DNA of 64,000 bases from Vicinamibacterales bacterium. GTDB taxonomy: Bacteria > Acidobacteriota > Vicinamibacteria > Vicinamibacterales > Fen-181. The position numbers and the translations under genes are program-made. How positions within the stretch are numbered: position 1 is the first letter of the stretch; each line of letters starts with the position of its first letter. Location: positions 62,001 to 126,000 of the forward strand of contig DASXVO010000046.1 in the NCBI GenBank assembly GCA_036504215.1. The letters are read 5' to 3'. Positions 34,745 to 42,338 of this stretch are shown here, piece by piece. The notes under the pieces are model-generated. The model saw nothing but the letters and a program-made list of their open reading frames with translations. It made no database searches and was not told where the DNA came from.

Positions 34745-34782
34745 TTCCCTGAGCCCGTCGACGACCGAGCGGCGCTCAGGAA
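34745..34782. repeat. Second inverted repeat next to the hup gene
   Basis: TTCCCTGAGC (34745-34754) pairs with GCTCAGGAA (34774-34782), with one bulged C and an 19-nt loop that contains GTCGAC. The CCTGAGC...GCTCAGG plan is like REP elements seen in many high-GC genomes. It ends 5 bp before the HU-like gene stop and may terminate that transcript. Confidence 0.5.
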
Positions 34783-34787
34783 CGACG

Positions 34788-35087
34788 CTACTTGCGCGGA
34801 AGGACGGTGTCCTTCAGCTGCTTTGCGATCTTTGCCTTGACGACGGTCTTGGCGGGAATCTTGATCGCTTCGCCGGTGGCCGGGTTCCGGCCCATCCGCG
34901 CCTTGCGCTTCTGCACCACCAGCTTGACCATACCGGGCAGCACGAACTCGCCCGACCGCTTGAGCTCTTTCTCGGCAAGCACTGTCAGCTCGTCGAAGAA
35001 CTCACGCGCCTGCGCACGCTTCATTTCGAAGCGATCGGCAAAGTGCGCGAACAGCTCGGATTTGCCCATTCTGCGGGCGTCAGCCAT
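34788..35087 (-). CDS. HU-family DNA-binding protein
   Basis: A 99-residue histone-like protein. The beta-arm signature GRNPATGEAIKIPAKTVVK that inserts into the DNA minor groove is intact, as are the helical dimer core (SELFAHFADRFEMKRAQARE) and a basic tail. The preferred start is the ATG at 35087 (MADARRMGKSE); the frame extends 11 codons further. The 35088-35259 gap shared with queF should hold both promoters. Confidence 0.92.
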   Translation of the reverse strand: MADARRMGKSELFAHFADRFEMKRAQAREFFDELTVLAEKELKRSGEFVLPGMVKLVVQKRKARMGRNPATGEAIKIPAKTVVKAKIAKQLKDTVLPRK

Positions 35088-35224
35088 CGGCGTCCCCCTC
35101 ACGTTGGGCGCGCTTGTCATTCGACCGCTACCAACCGCGCGCGCAGGCGGCTGTGCGGAAACAGGCCTAAATTTCGTCGTATCCTAGCTCGCACCTTCAG
35201 AGCTTGTCAATTCCGATTGCGTGG

Positions 35225-35253
35225 TTCACGCACGGATTTCGCCGCGGTAGAAT
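35225..35253 (+). promoter_or_regulatory. Promoter for queF: TTCACG - 17 bp - TAGAAT
   Basis: TTCACG (35225-35230) and TAGAAT (35248-35253) are separated by 17 bp, the optimal spacing for sigma70. Only 6 nt (GCTCGC) lie between TAGAAT and the queF ATG at 35260, implying a leaderless mRNA. This is the best-formed promoter of the four such cases in the window. Confidence 0.5.
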
Positions 35254-35259
35254 GCTCGC

Positions 35260-35616
35260 ATGCCCGCACCATCCATCGAGACGTTCGCCAACCCGAACCC
35301 CGGCCGCGATTACGAAATCGCGATCCAATGTCCCGAGTTCACGTCGGTCTGCCCGAAGACAGGACTGCCCGACTTCGGCGAGATCCGCATCACCTACGTG
35401 CCGGACCAACGGTGCATTGAACTGAAGGCTCTCAAATATTACCTGATCGAGTTCAGAAACAAGGGGATTTTCTACGAATCGGTCACGAACCAGATTCTCG
35501 ACGATCTCGTCGCGGTCTGTTCCCCGCGCCGCATGACCGTCGTCGGCGACTTCACGCCGCGCGGTGGAATCAAGACCGTGGTCACGGTGAAGTACGAGAG
35601 AGCCGGGAACGGATGA
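35260..35616 (+). CDS. queF: NADPH-dependent preQ0 reductase QueF
   Basis: A 118-residue tunnel-fold enzyme that reduces the nitrile of preQ0 to preQ1 in queuosine synthesis. The catalytic Cys is in [12 protein letters not shown], and the NADPH-binding QueF motif appears as ELKALKYYL (canonical E-S-K-S-x-K-x-Y-x), followed by the conserved FRNKGIFYE. The size fits the short, single-domain (YkvM) type. It is convergent with the S74 protein gene, 6 bp apart. No other que gene is in the window. Confidence 0.95.
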   Translation: MPAPSIETFANPNPGRDYEIAIQCPEFTSVCPKTGLPDFGEIRITYVPDQRCIELKALKYYLIEFRNKGIFYESVTNQILDDLVAVCSPRRMTVVGDFTPRGGIKTVVTVKYERAGNG

Positions 35617-35622
35617 CGAGTA

Positions 35623-37668
35623 CTACTTCTGCTTCTGCAACTGCGCCACGATCGCCTCGAGACGTTCGAGACGCGCCTTCAGCGCGTCGTTTTCCGCCTT
35701 CAGTTCGCGCACGCCCGCCAGCGTCAGGTAGGGAAGCTCGCTGTAGTTCACCATCTTGTAGCCGCGCACATCCGTCGCGACCATCTCAGGGAAGACCCGC
35801 TCCACATCCTGCGCGATGAGGCCGGAGTTGAGCGCCTCACCGAAGTGATACTCGGGAAACTCCTTCACCTTCCAGTTGAAGTGGACCGGCTGCAGGCGCA
35901 CGAGGCGGTCGAGCACCGGCGCAAAGGGGTTCACATTGGTCTTCAGCCTCGCATCCGACGAGCAGAGGCCTAACATGCCAGCGCCCGCGTAGTTCATGAG
36001 GCAACCGTTCGTGCCGCTCGTCCCCACCCTGATGTCGCCGACCACCTGCAGCGTGGTGTTCGGCGCCGACGTCCCGATGCCGACGCTCACCGCGTTGGCA
36101 CCGGTCCCTCCCAGCACCAATGAGTTGTTCTGCGTGACCAACGCGTTCGCACCAATCGCCGTCGCGTTGACGATGCCGCTGTTGTAGCCGTCGGTTGCCG
36201 CATGGTACCCGACGAAGGTGTTGTTCGAGCCCGTGACGACCAGCGCCCCTGCCTGCGTGCCAATCGCGGTGTTCCCGGCGCCGACGCTCGTCTGGAGGAG
36301 ACTCCCGTACCCGACAGCCGTGTTCGAGTCTCCGGTGCTGTTCGTGTAGAGCGCCTGGTAGCCGACGCCGGTGTTGCTGCCGCCCGATGTCGTGAAACCG
36401 CCGCCCGCCTGACCACCCGCGAAGGTATTCGTCGGGTCGCCATAGGCGTGCAGGAAACTCTGGCCGCCGATCTTCAGCACCCCGGTGGTCGCCCCTCCGG
36501 TTGCGGGCAGCTCCAGGTTGCCGCTGCTGATCGTCTGCGTGGCCGTAAACGTGTTCGCATCGCGGCTCAATGCCGTGGTCTGCGTGGTCCCGTCCGGGAA
36601 CCTGAAGCCGCCGGCCATGCTCCAGACCGCTCCGTTGACAGTCAGTTTCTGTGCCGGCGTCGAGGTGCCGATCCCGATGTTCCCCCCAGGCTCGACGCGG
36701 AGCCGCTCGACCCACCCCACGGTGCCGAGCGCGGTCGTCGAGAACAGCAGGTACGTCCCCTGCGCCGTGTCGGTCCAGTTCTGCGCCGCCCGGAACATGA
36801 CCTGGCCAGCGCCATCCGAGTACTTCGTTGTGGCGTACCCACGCACCGCCAGCCCGCCCAGGATGTCGTCCGTCCCCACGGCCGACAGCGCGCCAGGCAC
36901 GCCGCGCGCGGCCCGGTAGATCGCCGGCAGCGCCCCCAGGCTGTTGTTCACCACGTCGAAGAATAGCGCTGGCGCCGTCAGCGGCGGTTCGGTCGACACC
37001 ACGTGGAGCGTCGCCGCCGGCGTCGTCGTCCCCACACCCACTCTGGCGCCCGCCTGGAACACCGTCGAATCACCCAGACTCACTCCGTCCGCCATGAACC
37101 GGGCGAGGTAGTTCTGCGTCCCCGTCGTCGCCGCCTGCGGGCTCGGCGCCGCTGCGGCCAGGCCGCTCTTCAGCACCCGCGTGTCCACGTACGTCAGGCC
37201 ATCCGGGCCGACGCCAGTCGTGTTACCGGCCAGGACGAAGGCGGACAGGGGCCTGCCCGCGACGGTCTCCGCATCGCCTGCCTTGAAGGCGTAGGGCACG
37301 CTCACCAGCATGGCGCGCGGCTGCTCGGGCTGGCCTTCCACCCGAGCACCCAGCCAGCGCGCCTCACCCCGTGCGAACAGCTCTGCTGGAAGGCCGCCTG
37401 GGGTTGCGGCGCCCAGCGCGACGGAGTACCGCCCCCCCCCGTCCACGACGAGCGTCTGCACCTCGTGCCAGAGCGGCATCTCGTCGGACTGCCCGGCATA
37501 CAGGCTGAAAACAACCGTGACCGTGCCGGACGCCGGGGCGACGGAACCGGCAAACCTGATGACCCCTGGAACCGGCGGGTCGGCGGCGGTTGCCGCCCGA
37601 CCCGACGCGGCGAATGCGATGACAAGAGCCAACGTCACGGCGGCGACGTGAGCGCGTGAGCGAGCCAT
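35623..37668 (-). CDS. Exported YadA-head/tail-fibre-like protein with S74 intramolecular chaperone
   Basis: A 681-residue protein. A signal peptide (AHVAAVTLALVIAFAASGRA) is followed by a beta domain (about 28-150). The middle has repeats of the type NTAVGYGSLLQTS, NTAIGTQAGAL and NTFVGYHAATDG, typical of trimeric YadA-like heads. The C-terminus is a Peptidase_S74 domain (SDARLKTNVNPF; GLIAQDVERVFPEMV; NYSELPYLTLAGVREL) with the Ser and Lys five residues apart as in the endosialidase chaperone, then a coiled coil. It is probably a trimeric surface fibre that self-cleaves on folding. AAGGAG precedes the ATG at 37668. A G9 run lies in the coding strand (37440-37432). No phage genes flank it. 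Confidence 0.85.
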   Translation of the reverse strand: MARSRAHVAAVTLALVIAFAASGRAATAADPPVPGVIRFAGSVAPASGTVTVVFSLYAGQSDEMPLWHEVQTLVVDGGGRYSVALGAATPGGLPAELFARGEARWLGARVEGQPEQPRAMLVSVPYAFKAGDAETVAGRPLSAFVLAGNTTGVGPDGLTYVDTRVLKSGLAAAAPSPQAATTGTQNYLARFMADGVSLGDSTVFQAGARVGVGTTTPAATLHVVSTEPPLTAPALFFDVVNNSLGALPAIYRAARGVPGALSAVGTDDILGGLAVRGYATTKYSDGAGQVMFRAAQNWTDTAQGTYLLFSTTALGTVGWVERLRVEPGGNIGIGTSTPAQKLTVNGAVWSMAGGFRFPDGTTQTTALSRDANTFTATQTISSGNLELPATGGATTGVLKIGGQSFLHAYGDPTNTFAGGQAGGGFTTSGGSNTGVGYQALYTNSTGDSNTAVGYGSLLQTSVGAGNTAIGTQAGALVVTGSNNTFVGYHAATDGYNSGIVNATAIGANALVTQNNSLVLGGTGANAVSVGIGTSAPNTTLQVVGDIRVGTSGTNGCLMNYAGAGMLGLCSSDARLKTNVNPFAPVLDRLVRLQPVHFNWKVKEFPEYHFGEALNSGLIAQDVERVFPEMVATDVRGYKMVNYSELPYLTLAGVRELKAENDALKARLERLEAIVAQLQKQK

Positions 37669-37696
37669 GAGAAATCTCCTTGATCCGGCTGATCCG

Positions 37697-37719
37697 CACC
37701 CGAGTGGACACCTCGGGTG
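37697..37719. promoter_or_regulatory. Palindrome upstream of the S74 protein gene
   Basis: CACCCGAG (37697-37704) and CTCGGGTG (37712-37719) form a perfect 8-bp inverted repeat with a 7-nt centre, 29 bp upstream of the ATG. It could be a dimeric operator or a 5'-UTR hairpin. The rest of 37669-37912 shows no gene. Confidence 0.35.
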
Positions 37720-37912
37720 ATCGTGTGGTGTATCGGCAGGTCGCAAGAGTTCCGTGAGGGCAGGGGGGCAGCGCGGCAACCTGGTCGACAGAGGTTGCGC
37801 CCGCTCATGCTGTCGAGCTGGCTGCGCACGACGGGGAGGCTGCGCTAAGATACCCACCGAACGCAGGTTCCGCTCCTCGCCGATGCGAGGAACAGGCAGG
37901 CGGCGACTCGAG

Positions 37913-38185
37913 ATGGACGACGAATTTCGCATTCCGATCGAGGACACGCTCGACCTGCATCCGTTCGCCCCACGCGACGTCGTGTCGGTCGTGGACGAGT
38001 ATCTCCGCGCGGCGCATGGTGCTGGGCTTCGCGAAGTACGGCTGATTCACGGTCGGGGTCGCGGCGTGCAGCGTGGTCTCGTCCAGGCCGCGCTCGAGCA
38101 CCATCCGCTCGTCGAGGAATTCTGGGACGCTCCCGATGCCCACCTCGGCGCAACGATCGCCAGGCTCGACGCCGGCGAGCGATAG
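37913..38185 (+). CDS. Smr-domain protein
   Basis: A 90-residue single-domain protein resembling the Smr domain of MutS2. The landmarks are DTLDLHPF (D-L-H), VDEYLRAAHGAG and the LIHGRGRGVQRG loop (H-G-x-G). Stand-alone Smr proteins are often endonucleases that cut stalled-ribosome mRNA or DNA, but this one cannot be assigned. The ATG at 37913 is favoured; an in-frame ATG at 37883 would add ten basic residues. Confidence 0.82.
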   Translation: MDDEFRIPIEDTLDLHPFAPRDVVSVVDEYLRAAHGAGLREVRLIHGRGRGVQRGLVQAALEHHPLVEEFWDAPDAHLGATIARLDAGER

Positions 38186-38230
38186 TGGGTGCTATCATTC
38201 ACCAAAATCCCCTCGTTCCCTGATACTCAC

Positions 38231-40831
38231 ATGACCATACGATTGCCGCGCTCGATCGGACTCGCGCTCGTTGTCCTCGTTGTCGTCCTGGCGCCCCTGT
38301 CGGCCCTTGCGCAGGTGCCGCCGCCCGAGTCCTTCTTCGGGTTCCGCATGGGCACCGATGGACGGCTGGCCGACTGGCCGGAAATCGAGCGTTACTTCCA
38401 GACGGTCGCGGCCGCGGCCAGCGACCGCGTGAAGATCGTGGACGCGGGAAAGAGCACCGAGGGGCGACGCCTGATCGCGGCGATTATCAGCGCGCCGGAG
38501 AACGTGAAGCGTCTCGACGCGATCCGCGCCGCCAACCAGCGGCTGGCCGACCCTCGCGCGCTGACCGAGCAGGATGCGGCCGCGCTCCTCGCGGGTCACA
38601 AGGTCGTCGTCGCCATCGGCGCCAGCATCCACGCGTCGGAGATCGGCGCGACGCAGATGGCCAACGAGCTGTTGTACGAGCTCGCCACGTCCAGCGATCC
38701 GCGCACGCTCGCGATCCTCCGCGACGTCGTGGTCGTGCTGTTCCCGTCGCTGAACCCCGACGGCCACGTGATGGTGGTGGATTGGCACAAGAAGATGAAG
38801 GGCACCGCGTATGAGGGCGGCTCGATGCCGTGGCTCTACCACAAGTACGCCGGCCACGACATCAACCGCGACGGGTTCATGATGAACCTCGCCGAGAACC
38901 GCGCGCTGGCGCGGTTCTTCTACTCGGAGTGGCACCCGCAGGTCTTCCTGGCCATGCATCAGATGGGACAGACCGGGGCGCGGATGTTCGTGCCGCCGAA
39001 CTACGACCCGGTCCATCCGAACTACGACCCGCTGATCTGGCGTGAGTCGGCAGTGCTCGGGCAGGCGATGGCGCTCGAACTCGAACGCCACAACCGGGCG
39101 GGCGTTGTCTCGAACGCGCTGTACGACTACTACTGGCCCGGCTACGAGGATTCGGTGCCGCTCGGCCACAACACCGTGTGCCTGCTCACCGAGGTGGCGT
39201 CGGCCAGGCTCGCCGCGCCGGCGACGGTGACGCCGGCGGAACTCGCGAGGTCGTCCGCGCCCGGCCTGCCGGAGTACAAGCCGCAGGTGACGTTCCCCAA
39301 TCCATGGCCCGGCGGCACCTGGCGCCTGCGCGACATCGTCGACTACGAACTCGATGCGGTGCACGGCCTGCTGCAGGCGGCCTCGCTCTACCGGCCGCAG
39401 CTCGTCGAAGATTTCTATGTCATGGGCAAGCGCGCCGTGGAGCAAGGCCTGGCGGGCGGACCGTTCGCCTTCGTCATCCCGCCCGAGCAGGCCGATCCGA
39501 GCGCTGCGGCTCGACTGGTGAACCTGCTCATCGATGGCGCTGTCGACGTGCGCCAGGCACAGGAACCGTTCAGGGCTGGCGACACGACGTACCCTGCCGG
39601 CAGTGCGCTGATCCTGATGGCGCAGCCGTACCGGGCCTACGCCAAGACGCTCCTCGAGAAGCAGGATTACCCGGCGCGTCGGCTCGCGCGCGGCGCCACA
39701 CCCGAGCGTCCGTACGACGTCGCGGGCTGGACGCTTCCGTGGCAGTTCGGCGTGAAGGTGGATCGTATCGAGGCGAAGTTCGAACAACCGATGACGACGC
39801 GGCTCGCGCGCGGAGGTATCGCACCTGCTCAGGTCTGGGGCGAGCGACGTCCGGGTTACTTCCTGGTCGATGCGCCGGGCATCAGCGGCATACTCGCGCT
39901 CAACCGACTGGTCGACCTCTCCCTCAAGCCCGAGTGGCTGACCTCAGCCATCGAGACCAACGGCTACTGGTACCCCGCCGGAGCGCTGGTCCTCCGCGAC
40001 GGCCCTGGCGTGCGGGACGCTGTGACTGCACTCGCGCGAGAACTGGGCCTCCGCGCCGACGGCATGCGGGGCGTGCCCCCGGCCAACGCTGTGGCGGCGA
40101 TCAGCGGAGCGCGCGTCGGACTCTACAAACCCTGGTTCGAGAACACGGACGAGGGCTGGACGCGCTATCTGCTCGAGCAATACAAGATCCCGTTCCGCAG
40201 CATGGCCGACGATGAGATCCGGCAGGGGAACCTGCGGGCGGGCTTCGACGTCATCATCCTGCCCGACGCGTCGGCGCAGCGGCTGCTCAACGGGCAGTCG
40301 GCGACAGCGGTCCCGCCGGAGTACGCTGGAGGCCTGACGGAAAAGGGAATTGCGGCGCTCAAGGCATTCGTCGAATCCGGAGGGACGCTCGTGTGCCTGG
40401 GTGGGTCGGGTCAGCTCGCGATCGACGCGCTCGGTCTCCCCGTGAAGGACGTCGTGCGCGGTGTGCCGCCTGAACAGTTCTTCTGCCCGGGTTCGCTGCT
40501 GGCACTCCAGGTGGACACGACCAGACCGCTCGCCTACGGAATGAAACGGGAGACGGCGGCGTTCATGGCCCGCGGTTCTGCGTTCGAGTCCGATCCGGCC
40601 AGATCGGGCGCCGGCCGAGTCCGCGTCGTGGCCCGCTACGCCGACAAGAATGTGCTGCTGAGCGGCTGGCTGGAGGGGGAGCAGGCCATTGCCGGGCGGC
40701 CAGCCGTCGTGGAGGTCGCTCTCGGCACTGGCCGCGTTGTGCTCTACGGGATTCGCCCGCAGCACCGCGCCCAGTCGCTGGCGACATTCCGGCTGCTGCT
40801 GAACGCCCTGTTCCTCAGTTCCTCGCGATAG
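38231..40831 (+). CDS. Exported M14-family zinc carboxypeptidase, large form
   Basis: An 866-residue secreted metallopeptidase. A signal peptide (GLALVVLVVVLAPLSALA) is followed by the M14 domain (about 35-330): zinc ligands in SIHASEIGA (H-x2-E), the Arg/Asn loop GHDINRDGF, the third His in FLAMHQMGQ and the catalytic Glu in CLLTEVAS. A long C-terminal part (about 340-866) is not a recognised catalytic domain; it contains a segment resembling a glutamine amidotransferase-like fold (FDVIILPDAS, LKAFVESGGTLVCLG). Such large M14 proteins are frequent in Acidobacteriota and presumably digest external peptides. The upstream in-frame ATG at 38189 is not preferred. Confidence 0.88.
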   Translation: MTIRLPRSIGLALVVLVVVLAPLSALAQVPPPESFFGFRMGTDGRLADWPEIERYFQTVAAAASDRVKIVDAGKSTEGRRLIAAIISAPENVKRLDAIRAANQRLADPRALTEQDAAALLAGHKVVVAIGASIHASEIGATQMANELLYELATSSDPRTLAILRDVVVVLFPSLNPDGHVMVVDWHKKMKGTAYEGGSMPWLYHKYAGHDINRDGFMMNLAENRALARFFYSEWHPQVFLAMHQMGQTGARMFVPPNYDPVHPNYDPLIWRESAVLGQAMALELERHNRAGVVSNALYDYYWPGYEDSVPLGHNTVCLLTEVASARLAAPATVTPAELARSSAPGLPEYKPQVTFPNPWPGGTWRLRDIVDYELDAVHGLLQAASLYRPQLVEDFYVMGKRAVEQGLAGGPFAFVIPPEQADPSAAARLVNLLIDGAVDVRQAQEPFRAGDTTYPAGSALILMAQPYRAYAKTLLEKQDYPARRLARGATPERPYDVAGWTLPWQFGVKVDRIEAKFEQPMTTRLARGGIAPAQVWGERRPGYFLVDAPGISGILALNRLVDLSLKPEWLTSAIETNGYWYPAGALVLRDGPGVRDAVTALARELGLRADGMRGVPPANAVAAISGARVGLYKPWFENTDEGWTRYLLEQYKIPFRSMADDEIRQGNLRAGFDVIILPDASAQRLLNGQSATAVPPEYAGGLTEKGIAALKAFVESGGTLVCLGGSGQLAIDALGLPVKDVVRGVPPEQFFCPGSLLALQVDTTRPLAYGMKRETAAFMARGSAFESDPARSGAGRVRVVARYADKNVLLSGWLEGEQAIAGRPAVVEVALGTGRVVLYGIRPQHRAQSLATFRLLLNALFLSSSR

Positions 40832-40909
40832 TCGGTGTAATTGGGGGCCGATCCCGCCCCCCCCTTTTCGACGCTAACCGTCCGGGTTCTCTTCCGTCTA
40901 ATCCAACAG

Positions 40910-41488
40910 ATGGACGTGCACGACGACGCCCAGGATGTCACGCAGGCGCAGGCCGGTGACGAGCCGGCCTTCCGCCGGCTTGTCGAGCGGCACAGCCGGG
41001 GTGTCTTCCAGCTCGCCTTTCGCCTGACCGGAAGCGAGCCGGACGCCGAGGACGTCGTGCAAGAGGCGTTTCTGAAGGCCTACCGTGAGCTTCGGCGGTT
41101 CGAGGCCCGGTCGAGCTTCAGGACCTGGATCCACCGGATAACCGTCAACTGCGCGTACGACCTGCTGCGTCAGCGGCCCCGGCACAAGGCCGAGTCCCTG
41201 AATGCGGACGAGGGCGACGGCGTTGGCGGGATCGAGCCGGAGGCCGACGAGACGTCCAGGCCGGATCGTCTCGCGTTTGGCGCCGAGGTTCAGAGCCGGG
41301 TCAGGACGGCGATGGACCTGCTGACGCCGGCCGAGCGGACCGCCTTCGTGCTTCGGCACTTCGAGGGACGCTCGCTCGAAGAGATTGGCGAAGCCCTCGG
41401 CCTCCGGGTCGGCGCGACGAAGCACAGCATCTTCCGCGCGGTGCAGAAGATGCGGCGGGCGCTCGCGCCGATCGTCGGGTGTAGTTAG
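40910..41488 (+). CDS. ECF sigma factor (sigma-24 type)
   Basis: A 192-residue sigma factor. Region 2: LTGSEPDAEDVVQEAFLKAY then SSFRTWIHRITVNCAYDLLR; region 4: LTPAERTAFVLRHFEGRSLE followed by EIGEALGLRVGATKHSIFRA. It heads a four-gene operon with an anti-sigma factor and two HEAT-repeat proteins. A C8 run lies 45 bp upstream (40857-40864). The anti-sigma gene begins 34 bp later. Confidence 0.92.
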   Translation: MDVHDDAQDVTQAQAGDEPAFRRLVERHSRGVFQLAFRLTGSEPDAEDVVQEAFLKAYRELRRFEARSSFRTWIHRITVNCAYDLLRQRPRHKAESLNADEGDGVGGIEPEADETSRPDRLAFGAEVQSRVRTAMDLLTPAERTAFVLRHFEGRSLEEIGEALGLRVGATKHSIFRAVQKMRRALAPIVGCS

Positions 41489-41522
41489 AGCGCGGACCTT
41501 CACGTCCGCATGGGCAGGAACC

Positions 41523-42338
41523 GTGAACCACCTCAGCGAAGAACAGCTCGTCCTCTACCACTACGGCGATGCTGGTGACCGCGCCGAAAACGCCGCCATC
41601 GAAGAGCACCTGCACGGCTGTGAGGCATGCCAGGTGCAGTTCGCGGCGATTCGACGGACGCTGGACACGGTTCAATCGGCGCCCGTCCCCGAACGCGGCG
41701 ATGGCTACGGCACCGAGATCTGGATGCGCATCGAGCCGCGCCTGGCCGCGTCCCGCCGCCCGTGGTGGCAGACGGCATCCGACTTCTTCGTGCCCCGTCG
41801 TCTCGTTTTGGCGGGGGGCGTGGCGGTGCTGATCGTTGCAGCGTTCGTAGCCGGGCGTCTCTCGCCGGGCACGACGCAGCCGGCGCGGCCGCCGGCCGTG
41901 GCCGCCGGGAAAGCGAATGGCGGCCAGCCGGCCGCGACACAGGAACAGGTCCGGGAGCGGATCCTCCTCGTCGCCGTGGGCGATCACCTCGAGCGGTCGC
42001 AGATGGCGCTCGTCGAGCTCGTCAACACCGGCGACGGTCCGAAGGTCGACATCTCGGCCGAACAGATACGGGCCCGCGACCTCGTGTCAGCCAATCGCCT
42101 CTATCGGGCAACGGCCGTGTCGGCCGGAGAGAACGGGATGGCGAGCGTGCTGGATGATCTCGAGCGCGTGCTGCTGGAAGTCGCCAACAGCCCCTCGACG
42201 CTGACGACGGCCGAGTTCCAGAAGGTGCGCGAGCGGATCGAAGCACAGGGAATCATCTTCAAGGTCCGCGTGTTGGGCGACAACGTGCGCGAGCGGGAGG
42301 TTCGGCCCGCCCCAAAGGTCGCCAGTATCCGCGGATGA
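41523..42338 (+). CDS. Membrane anti-sigma factor with zinc-finger (zf-HC2 type)
   Basis: A 271-residue single-pass protein. Its cytoplasmic N-terminus has H-L-H-G-C-E-A-C (H-x3-C-x2-C), the zinc-binding anti-sigma motif. A membrane helix (VLAGGVAVLIVAAFVAG) follows at about residues 96-112. The periplasmic part is mostly helical and charged (EQVRERILLVAVGDHLERSQ). The GTG at 41523 gives the expected N-terminus. The stop overlaps the next ATG (42335-42338). It should hold the upstream ECF factor inactive until an envelope signal arrives. Confidence 0.9.
   Translation: MNHLSEEQLVLYHYGDAGDRAENAAIEEHLHGCEACQVQFAAIRRTLDTVQSAPVPERGDGYGTEIWMRIEPRLAASRRPWWQTASDFFVPRRLVLAGGVAVLIVAAFVAGRLSPGTTQPARPPAVAAGKANGGQPAATQEQVRERILLVAVGDHLERSQMALVELVNTGDGPKVDISAEQIRARDLVSANRLYRATAVSAGENGMASVLDDLERVLLEVANSPSTLTTAEFQKVRERIEAQGIIFKVRVLGDNVREREVRPAPKVASIRG

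Noticed and set aside
35623-37668. Prophage remnant
   Set aside because: The S74 domain is phage-like, but the protein has a signal peptide and there are no integrase, structural or lysis genes nearby.
38195-39787. A 530-codon minus-strand frame opposite the large M14 peptidase
   Set aside because: Composition is His/Arg/Val-rich nonsense, and the plus-strand gene has a signal peptide and full catalytic set.
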